Assembly (NCBI RefSeq): GCF_001426705.1
Contig: NZ_LMFC01000005.1
Coordinates: forward strand, 124,001-188,000
From: Cellulomonas sp. Root485
Lineage (GTDB): Bacteria; Actinomycetota; Actinomycetes; Actinomycetales; Cellulomonadaceae
Length of the DNA: 64,000 nt
Direction of reading: 5' to 3'
A program made the translations under genes and the position numbers. Under the pieces are notes generated by a model. That model did not search any database. It saw only the letters and a program-made list of their open reading frames with translations, and was not told the origin of the DNA. Shown here one piece after another: positions 43,018 through 53,949 of the stretch; position 1 is the first letter of the stretch; the number at the start of each line of letters is the position of its first letter.

Positions 43018-44814
43018 TCAGGCCGTGAGCAGGTTCGTGACCAGGGCTTCGACGCGGTCCGCCACCTCGGCGACCGGGACCTGCTCGGTGGTGCCGCCGA
43101 CGCGCGGACGCACCTCGACGACGCCCTCGGCGATCCCGCGGCCGACGACGACCACCAGCGGGACACCGAGGAGCTCCGCGTCGGCGAACTTCACACCGGG
43201 CGTGGCCTTGCCCGCGCGGTCGTCGTAGAGCACCTCCACGCCGCGCGACGACAGCTCGGTGGCGATCGCGTCCGCCGCCTCGAACACCGCCGGGTCCTTG
43301 CCCGCGGCGACGACGTGGACGTGCGCCGGGGCGACGTGCGCCGGCCAGGCCAGCCCGCGCTCGTCGTTGTTGGCCTCGGCGAGCGCGGCCAGCACGCGGG
43401 TGACACCGATGCCGTAGGAGCCCATCGTCACCACCTGCGCCTTGCCGTTCTGGTCCAGGACGGTCAGGCCGAGCGCCTGGGCGTACTTGCGACCGAGCGC
43501 GAAGATGTGGCCGATCTCGATGCCGCGCGCCAGCTCGAGCGGGCCGGAGCCGTCCGGAGCCGGGTCGCCGGCGCGGACCTCGGCCGCCTCGACCGTGCCG
43601 TCGGCAGTGAAGTCCCGACCGGCGACGAGGTCGAACACGTGCTTGCCGTGCTCGTTCGCGCCGGTGATCCACCGGGTGCCCGGCACGACGCGCGGGTCGA
43701 GCAGGTAGCGGATGGCGGTGCGCTCGGCACCGTCGGCGACCGGGACGTTCGGGCCCAGCACGTCGGGTCCGAGGTAGCCGCGGACCAGCTCCGGGTGCGG
43801 TGCGAAGTCGGCGTCTCCGGCGGCCTCGACCTCGGCCGGCGCGACGGCCGCCTCGAGGCGCTTGAGGTCCACCTCGCGGTCGCCGGGCAGCCCGACGACG
43901 AGCAGCTCGCGCTCGCCGCTCGGGTGCACGAGGGCCAGGACGACGTTCTTCAGCGTGTCGGCCGCGGTCCAGGCGCGGTCCGGCCGCGCGAACCGCTCGT
44001 TGGCGACGGCGACGAGCGTGTCGATGGTCGGCGTGTCCGGGGTGTCCTCGACGTGCGTGGCCGGGGCGTCGTCGAACGGCACGGCGTCGGGCACGACCGT
44101 CGTGACGGCCTCGACATTCGCGGCGTAGCCACCCGGCGAGCGCACGAACGTGTCCTCGCCGATGGCCGTCGGGGTGAGGAACTCCTCGGAGCGCGAGCCC
44201 CCCATGGCACCCGACGTCGCGGCGACGATGACGTACTCGAGCCCGAGCCGGTCGAAGATGCGGCGGTAGGCGTCGCGCTGCGCCTGGTAGGAGGCCTCGA
44301 GCCCGGCGTCGTCGACGTCGAACGAGTAGGCGTCCTTCATGATGAACTCGCGCCCGCGGATGAGCCCGGCGCGCGGACGTGCCTCGTCGCGGTACTTGGT
44401 CTGGATCTGGTAGAGCGCGAGCGGCAGGTCCTTGTACGAGGAGTACAGGTCCTTGACCAGCAGCGTGAACATCTCCTCGTGCGTCGGCGCGAGCAGGTAG
44501 TCACCGCCCTTGCGGTCCTTCAGGCGGAAGATGTTCGGCCCGTACTCGGTCCAGCGCCCCGTCGCCTCGTACGGCTCCTTGGGCAGCAGCGCCGGGAAGT
44601 GGACCTCCTGGGCGCCGGCCGCGGCCATCTCCTCGCGGACGACCTGCTCGACCTTGGCGAGCACGCGCAGGCCGAGCGGCAGCCAGGTGTAGATGCCGGG
44701 GGCGGCGCGGCGGATGTAGCCCGCGCGCACGAGCAGACGGTGGCTGGCGACCTCGGCGTCGACCGGGTCCTCCCGCAGCGTGCGGAAGAAGAGCTGGGAC
44801 AGGCGGATGAGCAT
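43018..44814 (-). CDS. proS: Prolyl-tRNA synthetase
   Basis: A 598-residue class II synthetase of bacterial type. N-terminal catalytic motifs (RAAPGIYTWLPLGLRVL; RDEARPRAGLIRGREFIMKD, split), an inserted YbaK-like editing domain (~225-385) that clears Ala-tRNA(Pro), motif 3 GSYGIGVTRVLAAL, and a C-terminal anticodon-binding domain. Start ATG at MLIRLSQLFF. It has its own divergent region shared with the Fpg-like gene. Confidence 0.96.
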   Translation of the reverse strand: MLIRLSQLFFRTLREDPVDAEVASHRLLVRAGYIRRAAPGIYTWLPLGLRVLAKVEQVVREEMAAAGAQEVHFPALLPKEPYEATGRWTEYGPNIFRLKDRKGGDYLLAPTHEEMFTLLVKDLYSSYKDLPLALYQIQTKYRDEARPRAGLIRGREFIMKDAYSFDVDDAGLEASYQAQRDAYRRIFDRLGLEYVIVAATSGAMGGSRSEEFLTPTAIGEDTFVRSPGGYAANVEAVTTVVPDAVPFDDAPATHVEDTPDTPTIDTLVAVANERFARPDRAWTAADTLKNVVLALVHPSGERELLVVGLPGDREVDLKRLEAAVAPAEVEAAGDADFAPHPELVRGYLGPDVLGPNVPVADGAERTAIRYLLDPRVVPGTRWITGANEHGKHVFDLVAGRDFTADGTVEAAEVRAGDPAPDGSGPLELARGIEIGHIFALGRKYAQALGLTVLDQNGKAQVVTMGSYGIGVTRVLAALAEANNDERGLAWPAHVAPAHVHVVAAGKDPAVFEAADAIATELSSRGVEVLYDDRAGKATPGVKFADAELLGVPLVVVVGRGIAEGVVEVRPRVGGTTEQVPVAEVADRVEALVTNLLTA

Positions 44815-44868
44815 GCACGGAGCCTAGTTGCCCGTGCCGAGTGGCTCGCACGTGATTCCGGCATGGGC

Positions 44869-44874
44869 CACGAT
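44869..44874 (+). promoter_or_regulatory. -10 element CACGAT of the Fpg-like gene (leaderless)
   Basis: It ends 6 nt before GTG 44881. Match to TANNNT is partial, but the spacing equals the other leaderless starts. Confidence 0.35.
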
Positions 44875-44880
44875 GGGCCC

Positions 44881-45771
44881 GTGCCAGAGCTTCCCGAGGT
44901 CGAGGCGCTCGCGCAGTTCCTGCGCGGGCGTACGGACGGTCACGCCGTGACCGAGGTGTCGATCGGCGCGATCAGCGCGCTGAAGACGTTCAAGCCGCCG
45001 CCGGACGCGCTCGTCGGCGGCACGGTGGTCGACGTCCAGCGGCACGGCAAGTGGCTGGACCTCATGGTCGTGCGGCCGACGGGCGAGCCGCTGCACCTGG
45101 TCTGGCACCTGTCGCGCGCCGGCTGGGTCCGCTGGTCGGAGCAGCTGTCGACCAACCCCGTGCGGCCCGGGAAGTCACCGCTCGCGCTGCGGGTGCGCCT
45201 CGACGACGGGTCCGGGTTCGACCTGACCGAGGCGGGCACCCGCAAGCGGCTCGCGGTGCACGTGGTCGAGGACCCGACCGACGTCCCGCAGATCGCGACG
45301 CTGGGGGTGGAGCCGCTGTCCGACGAGTTCACCGAGGACCGTCTGGCCGAGCTGCTCGCGTCGCGCAACCAGCAGGTCAAGGGTCTGCTGCGCGACCAGG
45401 GCACGATCGCAGGGATCGGCAACGCGTACTCGGACGAGATCCTGCTCGCGGCCCGGATGAGCCCGTTCGCGATGACGAAGTCGTTCGACGCGGACCGCAC
45501 CCGGGTCCTGTGGGAGGCGATCCGCGAGGTCCTCACCGGTGCCGTGGGGTCGGCGTCCGGCAAGCCCGCGACCGAGCTCAAGGACGCCAAGCGGCGCGGC
45601 ATGAAGGTGCACGGACGGACGGGTCAGCCGTGCCCGGGGTGGGACGACGTGCCGTGCGGGGACACGGTGCACGAGGTGTCGTTCGCGGACTCGTCGCTGC
45701 AGTACTGCCCGACCTGCCAGACGGGCGGCAAGCCGCTCGCCGACCGGAGGATGTCGCGGCTGCTGCGCTGA
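44881..45771 (+). CDS. Fpg/Nei-family DNA glycosylase/AP lyase
   Basis: A 296-residue base-excision repair enzyme. The GTG start is fixed by the need for Pro directly after the initiator: PELPEVEAL carries the catalytic Pro2 and Glu3. Also present are the beta-hairpin lysine region (RHGKWLD), the H2TH segment (RDQGTIAGIGNAYSDEILLAA) and a zinc finger CPGWDDVPC…CPTCQ. It could be a Nei2-like or Fpg paralogue; lesion preference is unknown. Confidence 0.92.
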   Translation: MPELPEVEALAQFLRGRTDGHAVTEVSIGAISALKTFKPPPDALVGGTVVDVQRHGKWLDLMVVRPTGEPLHLVWHLSRAGWVRWSEQLSTNPVRPGKSPLALRVRLDDGSGFDLTEAGTRKRLAVHVVEDPTDVPQIATLGVEPLSDEFTEDRLAELLASRNQQVKGLLRDQGTIAGIGNAYSDEILLAARMSPFAMTKSFDADRTRVLWEAIREVLTGAVGSASGKPATELKDAKRRGMKVHGRTGQPCPGWDDVPCGDTVHEVSFADSSLQYCPTCQTGGKPLADRRMSRLLR

Positions 45772-45775
45772 GGCG

Positions 45776-46690
45776 TCAGAAGAGGACGGTCGCGTACGTG
45801 CCGACCTGGCGGAAGCCCACCGCGCGGTACGCGGCGAGCGCCCGCGTGTTGTAGCTGTTCACGTAGAGGGACACCAGCGGCGCCACCTCGCCGCGGGCGA
45901 TCTGCACCACGGCCGCCATCCCGGTCTCGGACAGCCGTTCGCCGCGCCGGTCGGGTGCCACCCACACGCCCTGGACCTGCGCCACTCCCCCGGCGACGGC
46001 ACCGAGCTCGGCCTTGAAGACGACGTCGGCGGAGCCCCGGCGACCCGCAGCACCGTCGGACGGGTCGATGCGCACGAACGAGCGCCCCTGGGAGATCAGG
46101 CCGTGCACCCGCGTCTCGTACGGCCCCCCGGGGCCGCTGACCGGCGAGTAGCCGACCTCCTCGGTGAACATCCGGACGCACGCCGGGAGCACGATGTCGA
46201 ACTCCTCGGGCCGGGACCGGCGGACGCGGGGGTCCGCGGTGATCAGCGGTGCGTGCTCGATGACCATCGACGGCTGGTCCTCGCGGACCTCCCGCGCGGC
46301 CGGCCAGAAGTAGCGGAGCCGTCCCCACAGCCCGAGCACGGCCTCGGCGGGCCCGACGATCGACGAGCAGCGCCGACCCTGCCCGCGCGCGAGCCCGGCG
46401 AAGGCGTCCAGCGCCCGGCTCACCACGTGGGGGTCCTCCACGGGGACGACCGGGACCATGTTCGCGCCGGCGTAGCAGACGGCCAGGAGCTCGCCGCCCT
46501 CCTCGTAGCCCCACAGGGTCCCGCCCGCGGCACGCAGCGTCCGCCCGACCGCCTGCTCGAGGCGAGCGGTGGCCAGGACCGAGCCGACGGCGTCCCGCGC
46601 GCAGACGGCCAGGGCGGCGTCGAGGTCGACGTCCCCGAGGACCCGACCCCCAGCCCGACCGTCGAGCAGAGCAGCGCGGCGTTGCACCAT
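45776..46690 (-). CDS. GNAT acetyltransferase with DUF4081 N-terminal domain
   Basis: A 304-residue protein with an N-terminal DUF4081 region (LWGYEEGGELLAVCYAGANMVPV) and a C-terminal GNAT domain (VQGVWVAPDRRGERLSETGMAAV; LYVNSYNTRALAAYRAVGF). It follows ispG as its counterpart does in M. tuberculosis. ATG 46690 has CAGGAT 6 nt upstream, suggesting its own leaderless promoter. The substrate is unknown. Confidence 0.88.
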   Translation of the reverse strand: MVQRRAALLDGRAGGRVLGDVDLDAALAVCARDAVGSVLATARLEQAVGRTLRAAGGTLWGYEEGGELLAVCYAGANMVPVVPVEDPHVVSRALDAFAGLARGQGRRCSSIVGPAEAVLGLWGRLRYFWPAAREVREDQPSMVIEHAPLITADPRVRRSRPEEFDIVLPACVRMFTEEVGYSPVSGPGGPYETRVHGLISQGRSFVRIDPSDGAAGRRGSADVVFKAELGAVAGGVAQVQGVWVAPDRRGERLSETGMAAVVQIARGEVAPLVSLYVNSYNTRALAAYRAVGFRQVGTYATVLF

Positions 46691-46771
46691 GGGTCGATCC
46701 TGCACCACAGGCGTCGGTTTCACCCCATGTCCGACACGTCAATCAGGAGAACTCTGGGCGGCAGCACCCGT

Positions 46772-47932
<1,161 letters not shown>

Positions 47933-48013
47933 CCGTTCATCATCGCACCCGGGAGGTCGCGCGCCTGCCCGCAGGGGCCGGTGTGCACGAGATCACCCCG
48001 GTACCCGCACGCG

Positions 48014-49324
48014 TCAGATCTGCACCGGGTTGACGATGTCGGCGTAGATGAGCAGCAGACCCACCGCCCCGAGCAGGACGAACACCGAGTACGCGAGCGG
48101 GACCAGCTTCGCCGAGTCGAACGGGCCGGGGCGGGGCAGCCCGCGCAGCCGCGCGACCTGGCGTCGACCGCCTTCCCAGAGGGCTGCGGCCACGTGCCCG
48201 CCGTCGAGCGGCGGGAGCGGGATGAGGTTGAAGACGAACAGGGCGATGTTCAGCGCGGCGAGCAGCTGGAGGAGCGCCGCGGCCTTGATCTGCCACTCGA
48301 TCCCGTCGGTCGACGCGATCTCCCCGGCGAACCGGCCGACGCCGACCACGCCGATGATGCTGTTGGCGTCCCGCGGGGTTCCGTTCACCTGCGCCTCGAT
48401 CAGGTCACCGACGCGCGCGGGCAGCGTGCCGACGACCGTGATCGTCTGCCAGGTGGTGTTGGCGACGTCGCCGACGACGTCGAGCGGTGACTGCCGGACC
48501 ATCTCCTGCGCGGGGGTGATGCCGAGGAAGCCGACCTCCTGCATGACGGGCTCATCGTCGCTGTCGAGGATGTACTCGTTGTTCTCGTCGACCGCAGGAC
48601 GCTGCGCGACGACGGGCGTGATCGTGAGGTCCACCAGCTCGCCGTCGCGCTCGACGACGATCGGGACGGCGTCGGAGCCCGAGGCGCGGATCAGGAGGGA
48701 GAGCTGGTCCCAGGACGTGATCTCGGTGCCGTCGTAGGACACGACGGTGTCCCCCGGCTCGATGCCGGCCGCGGCTGCCGGTGCGGCCTCGTCGGCCGCC
48801 GTGCACTCGCGCGACGCGTCGGCGCCGACCGGGACGACGCACTGGGAGACGCTGGCGAGGTGGGTGGTGGTCGTCGGGAGCCCGATACCGACCAGCACGA
48901 TCGCCATGAGGAAGAAGGCGATGACGAGGTTCATCACCGGCCCGCCGAGCATCACGACCAGCTTCTTCGGCGTCGACAGGTGGTAGAAGGCCCGCGGGTC
49001 CTGCCCGGGCCGGATCTCGTCGGCGCTGGCCTGCCGGGCGTCGCGCGCGAGCCGGCCGAGCCAGGTGCGCGCGGGTGGGTTGCCCACGGCGGCGTCGGGC
49101 GGGTACATGCCGACGAGCCGCACGTAGCCGCCGAGCGGGATGGCCTTGAAGCCGTACTCCGTCTCACCCTTGGTGCGCGACCAGAGAGTCGGCCCGAAGC
49201 CGACCATGTAGTGGCTCACCCGGACGCCGAAGCGCTTGGCGGGCACCATGTGGCCGACCTCGTGCAGCCCGATGGACAGCAGAAGCACCACGAACACGAT
49301 CAGCACAGCGACCAGGTACTCCAT
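48014..49324 (-). CDS. rseP: Site-2 intramembrane zinc protease RseP/Rip1
   Basis: A 436-residue M50 protease that cleaves membrane anti-sigma factors. Zinc motif HEVGH is in helix 1 (~residue 21), a GFGPTLWSRTKGETEYGFKAIPLGGYV loop (split) follows, a PDZ-like domain lies at ~175-260, and the third ligand is in NLIPLPPLDGGH. ATG 49324 chosen for GGAGGGG upstream and because helix 1 then starts at once. Usually it directly follows dxr; here 12 kb intervene. Confidence 0.95.
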   Translation of the reverse strand: MEYLVAVLIVFVVLLLSIGLHEVGHMVPAKRFGVRVSHYMVGFGPTLWSRTKGETEYGFKAIPLGGYVRLVGMYPPDAAVGNPPARTWLGRLARDARQASADEIRPGQDPRAFYHLSTPKKLVVMLGGPVMNLVIAFFLMAIVLVGIGLPTTTTHLASVSQCVVPVGADASRECTAADEAAPAAAAGIEPGDTVVSYDGTEITSWDQLSLLIRASGSDAVPIVVERDGELVDLTITPVVAQRPAVDENNEYILDSDDEPVMQEVGFLGITPAQEMVRQSPLDVVGDVANTTWQTITVVGTLPARVGDLIEAQVNGTPRDANSIIGVVGVGRFAGEIASTDGIEWQIKAAALLQLLAALNIALFVFNLIPLPPLDGGHVAAALWEGGRRQVARLRGLPRPGPFDSAKLVPLAYSVFVLLGAVGLLLIYADIVNPVQI

Positions 49325-49530
49325 CGACCCCTCCGTCAACGGTCCCGCACGCACGCGCGGGAGAACGGGGTCTCGCCGACTCCGCGGGGACATCTTGCCT
49401 CGTGTCCCTGGGAACCTCCTGGACGCACGCCATGGTCACCCGATCGGTCCACCCGGAAGGCGGTCCGCCGGTCGGCGGATTTCGTCGTGGGTTCCTTTCC
49501 CGAGTACGAGATCGGCACTAGCGTCCCCCT

Positions 49531-50877
49531 ATGACCACCGTTTCCACCCCCGCACCTCCGCTCGAGCAGCGCCGCGTCCTGCACACGCCGATCCCGGGAC
49601 CCAACTCGGTCGCCCTCGGCGAGCGGCGCGCAGCCGCGGTCGCGGCCGGCGTGTCGTCGACGCTGCCGGTCTACGTGGCACGGGCGGCGGGCGCGGTGAT
49701 CGAGGACGTGGACGGGAACGTGCTGATCGACCTGGGCTCGGGGATCGCGGTCACGTCCGTCGGGGCGAGCGCCCCGGAGGTCACCGCGGCGGTCTCCGCG
49801 CAGGCGGCGGACTTCACGCACACCTGCTTCATGATCAGCCCGTACGAGGAGTACGTCGCCGTGTGCGAGGCACTGGCGCGCATCACCCCCGGCACGCACG
49901 ACAAGAAGTCGGTCCTGGTGAACTCGGGTGCGGAGGCCGTCGAGAACGCCGTGAAGATCGCGCGCCGTGCCACCGGCCGGCCGGCGGTCCTGGTGCTCGA
50001 CCACGCCTACCACGGCCGCACCAACCTCACGATGGCGATGACCGCGCGGGCCATGCCCTACAAGACGGGCTTCGGACCGTTCGCCGGCGAGGTCTACCGC
50101 GTGCCGGCGTCCTACCCGCTGCGCGACCCCGCCGGGATGACCGGCCGGCAGGCGGCTCTGCGGGCCATCGGCGTCGCCGAGCGCCAGGTGGGCGCCGACC
50201 AGGTGGCCGCACTCGTCGTCGAGCCGATCCTCGGGGAGGGCGGGTTCGTCGTCCCGGCGGACGGGTTCCTGTCCACGCTCGCCGGGTGGGCGGCCGACCG
50301 CGGGATCGTGCTGGTCGCCGACGAGGTGCAGACGGGGTTCGCGCGCACCGGCGCGATGTTCGCCATGGACCACGAGGGCGTCGTCCCCGACCTCGTCGCC
50401 ATGGCGAAGGGCATCGCGGGCGGCCTCCCGCTCGGCGCGGTCACCGGGCGTGCGGAGCTGCTCGACGCCGTGCACGCGGGCGGGCTCGGCGGCACGTTCG
50501 GGGGCAACCCACTCGCGTGCGCAGCGGCCCTGGCCTCGCTCGAGATCTACGAGCGCGACGACCTGGCGGCCGCCGCGCGGGCGATCGAGGCGGCGGTCGT
50601 CCCCCGCCTGACGGCCCTGCGGGACGAGGTCCCCGCCGTGGCGGACGTCCGTGGCCGGGGCGCCATGCTGGCGCTCGAGCTGGTCAAGCCCGGGACGCTC
50701 GAGCCCGACAAGGCCGCCGCCCAGCAGGTCGCCGCGGCGTGCGCGGCACAGGGCGTCCTGGTCCTCACCTGCGGGACCTGGGGGAACGTCCTGCGCCTGC
50801 TCCCCCCGCTGGTGATCGGGCACGACCTCCTCGACGAGGCACTCACCGTGCTCGAGGACGCGGTCCGCGCTCTCTAG
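49531..50877 (+). CDS. gabT: 4-aminobutyrate aminotransferase
   Basis: A 448-residue class III PLP aminotransferase that converts GABA and 2-oxoglutarate to succinate semialdehyde and glutamate. Seen: VNSGAEAVENAVKIAR, the PLP Asp in VADEVQTGFARTG and the Schiff-base Lys in VAMAKGIAGGLPLGAVTGR. A TAGCGT hexamer is 6 nt before the ATG (leaderless). The stop shares CTAG with the convergent gene. Confidence 0.92.
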   Translation: MTTVSTPAPPLEQRRVLHTPIPGPNSVALGERRAAAVAAGVSSTLPVYVARAAGAVIEDVDGNVLIDLGSGIAVTSVGASAPEVTAAVSAQAADFTHTCFMISPYEEYVAVCEALARITPGTHDKKSVLVNSGAEAVENAVKIARRATGRPAVLVLDHAYHGRTNLTMAMTARAMPYKTGFGPFAGEVYRVPASYPLRDPAGMTGRQAALRAIGVAERQVGADQVAALVVEPILGEGGFVVPADGFLSTLAGWAADRGIVLVADEVQTGFARTGAMFAMDHEGVVPDLVAMAKGIAGGLPLGAVTGRAELLDAVHAGGLGGTFGGNPLACAAALASLEIYERDDLAAAARAIEAAVVPRLTALRDEVPAVADVRGRGAMLALELVKPGTLEPDKAAAQQVAAACAAQGVLVLTCGTWGNVLRLLPPLVIGHDLLDEALTVLEDAVRAL

Positions 50878-52157
50878 GCGGGGTCGCGCTCCTCCAGGCC
50901 CCACGGCGAGCCGTAGCCCTGCGGGGTCGGCGCGGCGAGAAGCTCGAGGAACGGGACGGCGTCGAACGCCTCGGGGCCGAGCACGCCCGCCCCGGACCAG
51001 GTGCCGGCCGCCAGGAGCTCGAGCGCGACGACGGGGTTGACGGCGGTCTGCCACACGACGCACTGCGCCCCGTACTCGGCCATCGACCAGGCGTTGTCGA
51101 CCAGGTGGTACAGGTACACCTCGCGCGGCGCGCCGTCGACGCCCGTGCCCGTCACCAGCAGCCCGGCACACGTCGACCCGGTCATCCGGGGGCCGATGGT
51201 CGCCGGGTCGGGCAGGGCCGCGGCGACCACGTCGCGCGGGCTCACCTGCACGCCGCGGACCGTCACGGGTTCCGTCCGGTCGAGGCCCAGGCGGTGCAGC
51301 GTCCGGAGCACGCCGATGAACTCCTCACCCAGCCCGTACTTGAAGGTCACCGTGCGGGCGTCGACCCAGCGGGGCATGAGGAGGACCTCCTCGTGCTCCA
51401 CGTGCACGCACTCGACGTCGCCGATCGGGTCGGGGAACCGGAACACCTCCGGCTCGTGGAACGGTGCGACGGTGAACCAGCCGTCCTCCAGCCCGGCCCC
51501 GGCCTCCGCGCGGTCGGCCGACCAGATCACCGGCGGGTTGAGGCACTCCTCGATCGTCGTCCAGATGGAGAACGAGGGCGCGAAGATCGGCTCCCCGTCG
51601 TCGCCGACCACCTCGAGGTTGGCACCGTCGCGCACGCCGAGCTCGTCGATCGCCGAGAACAGGTGGTCGGCGGCGTACCGGGCGAACACGTCCGACAGCC
51701 CCGGCTCCACGCCGATGCCGACCAGGGCCAGCTGCCCGTCGGCCTCCCACCCGGCCGACTGCGCGAACTGCTCGTCGCCCAGCTTGACCCCCGGCAGCTC
51801 GTACGGTCGCTCGGGGTGCGCGCGGGACAGCGACATGGCCATGTCGAGGTAGTGGGCACCAGCCGCGTGCACGCCCTCGAAGATCGGCAGCACGAACCGC
51901 GGGTCGACCGCGTTCAGCACGTGCGTCGCGCCGTGCTCCCGCACCAGCGCCTCCACGGCGGACGCGCTCGACGCGTCGACCACCGCGGCCACGATCCGGC
52001 CGCCCACCACGTCGTGCGCGCTCGCCGCCTCGACGGTCCGCTGCGCGCGGCCCAGGTCCACGTCCGCCACGACGAGCCGCTCGAAGAACGTCCGACGAGC
52101 CGCGATCCGGGCGACCGCGTCGCCCACCCCGCCACTTCCGACCACCAGGATCCGCAC
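50874..52157 (-). CDS. Saccharopine dehydrogenase-family oxidoreductase in the polyamine block
   Basis: A 427-residue protein with an N-terminal Rossmann motif (VRILVVGSGGVGDAVARIA) and a C-terminal saccharopine-dehydrogenase-like domain (YLDMAMSLSR; GIGVEPGLSDVFARYA). Relatives make or cleave secondary amines: saccharopine, carboxynorspermidine or homospermidine. Placed 17 bp after potC, it probably acts on a polyamine or polyamine-derived imine. Lysine metabolism is the alternative. GTG start from the Rossmann position. Confidence 0.82.
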   Translation of the reverse strand: MRILVVGSGGVGDAVARIAARRTFFERLVVADVDLGRAQRTVEAASAHDVVGGRIVAAVVDASSASAVEALVREHGATHVLNAVDPRFVLPIFEGVHAAGAHYLDMAMSLSRAHPERPYELPGVKLGDEQFAQSAGWEADGQLALVGIGVEPGLSDVFARYAADHLFSAIDELGVRDGANLEVVGDDGEPIFAPSFSIWTTIEECLNPPVIWSADRAEAGAGLEDGWFTVAPFHEPEVFRFPDPIGDVECVHVEHEEVLLMPRWVDARTVTFKYGLGEEFIGVLRTLHRLGLDRTEPVTVRGVQVSPRDVVAAALPDPATIGPRMTGSTCAGLLVTGTGVDGAPREVYLYHLVDNAWSMAEYGAQCVVWQTAVNPVVALELLAAGTWSGAGVLGPEAFDAVPFLELLAAPTPQGYGSPWGLEERDPA

Positions 52158-52174
52158 GAGCCGTGCCTCCGCGT

Positions 52175-53032
52175 TCAACGGGTCCGGAGCCGCTTGCTCC
52201 GGGCGTAGCCGAGCACCTGGACCAGCACCACGATCGCGAGGGCCAGGACGAACATGAACGAGCTGATCACGTTGGCCTGCGGCGGGATGCCGCGGGTCGC
52301 GGAGACGTACACGAACTTGGGGAACGTCGTGTACGAGCCGGACGTGAAGTTGGTGACGATGAAGTCGTCGAAGCTGAGGCTGAACGCGAGCAGCGCCGCC
52401 GCGGCGATGCCCGGGATCAGCAGCGGGAACGTGACGCGCCAGAACGCCTGCCACGGGGACGCGTACAGGTCGGCGGCGGCCTCCTCGAGCGCGGGGTCCA
52501 GGCTGGAGACGCGCGCCTTGACGGTCACGACGACGAAGCTGATGCAGAACAGCACGTGCGCCGCGACGACCGTGCCGAAGCCGAGCGGGACGCGCACGGT
52601 GAGGAACTGCGCGAGCAGGGCCGCACCGAGCACGACCTCCGGCGTCGACATCGGCAGGAAGATCAGCAGGTTCGTCGACGCACGCCCCCGGAACCGGAAC
52701 CGGACCAGCGCGATCGCGACGAGCGTGCCCAGTGCCGTCGCGATCAGTGTCGAGACGACGCCGACCTGCAGGGAGTTGGCGAACGCCTCGCACACCTGCG
52801 GCGCGCCGCAGGGGTTCTGCCAGTTCTCCAGCGTGAAGCCCTGCCACACGAGGTTGGTCTTGCCGGCGTCGTTGAACGAGAACACGACGGTGTAGGCGAC
52901 CGGGACCAGCAGGTAGACGAACGCGAGCGCGGCGAAGATCGGGACGATCATGTCGCCCACCCGCCGACGGCGAACGCGACCTGGCCGCGAGACCGTCGCG
53001 GTCTCCGAGGTCCGGTCCAGGACCGCCGTCAC
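52175..53032 (-). CDS. potC: Polyamine ABC transporter permease, PotC-like
   Basis: A 285-residue inner-membrane subunit with about six helices and the EAA loop LEEAAADLYASPWQAFWRVTFPLL that docks the ATPase. FNDAGKTNLVWQGFTLENW is typical of PotC/PotI. GTG overlaps the potB stop as GTGA. Confidence 0.93.
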   Translation of the reverse strand: MTAVLDRTSETATVSRPGRVRRRRVGDMIVPIFAALAFVYLLVPVAYTVVFSFNDAGKTNLVWQGFTLENWQNPCGAPQVCEAFANSLQVGVVSTLIATALGTLVAIALVRFRFRGRASTNLLIFLPMSTPEVVLGAALLAQFLTVRVPLGFGTVVAAHVLFCISFVVVTVKARVSSLDPALEEAAADLYASPWQAFWRVTFPLLIPGIAAAALLAFSLSFDDFIVTNFTSGSYTTFPKFVYVSATRGIPPQANVISSFMFVLALAIVVLVQVLGYARSKRLRTR

Positions 53033-53949
53033 AGGAGGTCCTCCGTCCCCGAACGCCGGACGTACACGCCCACCAGCACCAGGATCGCCACCATCAGCAC
53101 GACCGACAAGGACGCGGCCGTCGGGTAGTCGAGCACCTTGAAGAACCGGGCGTCGATGACCTGCCCGATCATCGTCGTGTTCGTGTTGTTCCCCAGCAGC
53201 GACGCGTTCACGTAGTCGCCGGCGGCCGGGATGAACACGAGCAGGGTCCCGGCGACGACCCCGGGCATGGACAGCGGCCAGGTGACCGTGCGGAACGTCG
53301 TGGCGGGGGACGCGTACAGGTCCGCACCGGCCTCGAGCAGCCGGGAGTCCAGCCGCTCCAGGGCCGCGAAGATGGGCAGCACCATGAAGGGCAGGAAGTT
53401 GTACGTCAGGCCGCTGACCACCGCGAACGGCGTCGCGGTCAGCCGGGCGTCGGCCGGCAGCAGGTGCAGGAAGTGCAGGGCCGTCACGACGAAGGCGTCG
53501 TCGGCGAGGATCTGCTTCCACGCGATGGTGCGCAGGATGAAGCTGGTGAAGAACGGCGCCACGACCAGCACCAGCAGCAGCCCCTGGAGGAGTCTGCGCC
53601 CCCGCGCGCGCACCGCGATGACGTACGCCATCGGGTAGCCGATGACCAGCGCGGCGACGGTGGCCAGGAACGCGAACCAGAAGGAGCGCAGGAGCGCCGG
53701 CCAGAACTGCGTGAGCGAGTCGACGTAGTTCTGCCAGTGGAACGCAGGCTGGTACTCCCCCACGTCCCCGCCGGGAACCGGCACGTACAGGGACGTCGCC
53801 AGCAGCGCGCCGACCGGCACCACGAAGAACAGGAGCAGGTAGACCACGCCCGGTCCGAGGAGGAACAGGTGGGCCCGACGGGCGCGGCGGCGCGGGGGCT
53901 CGGCGGAGACTCCCGCGACGCTGTCGCCGAGCGCGGCCGTGATGCTCAC
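53029..53949 (-). CDS. potB: Polyamine ABC transporter permease, PotB-like
   Basis: A 306-residue permease with six helices, APFFTSFILRTIAWKQIL (PotB/PotH signature) and the EAA loop LLEAGADLYASPATTFRTVTWPL. GTG overlaps the potA stop as GTGA. Partner of PotC in the membrane. Confidence 0.93.
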   Translation of the reverse strand: MSITAALGDSVAGVSAEPPRRRARRAHLFLLGPGVVYLLLFFVVPVGALLATSLYVPVPGGDVGEYQPAFHWQNYVDSLTQFWPALLRSFWFAFLATVAALVIGYPMAYVIAVRARGRRLLQGLLLVLVVAPFFTSFILRTIAWKQILADDAFVVTALHFLHLLPADARLTATPFAVVSGLTYNFLPFMVLPIFAALERLDSRLLEAGADLYASPATTFRTVTWPLSMPGVVAGTLLVFIPAAGDYVNASLLGNNTNTTMIGQVIDARFFKVLDYPTAASLSVVLMVAILVLVGVYVRRSGTEDLL

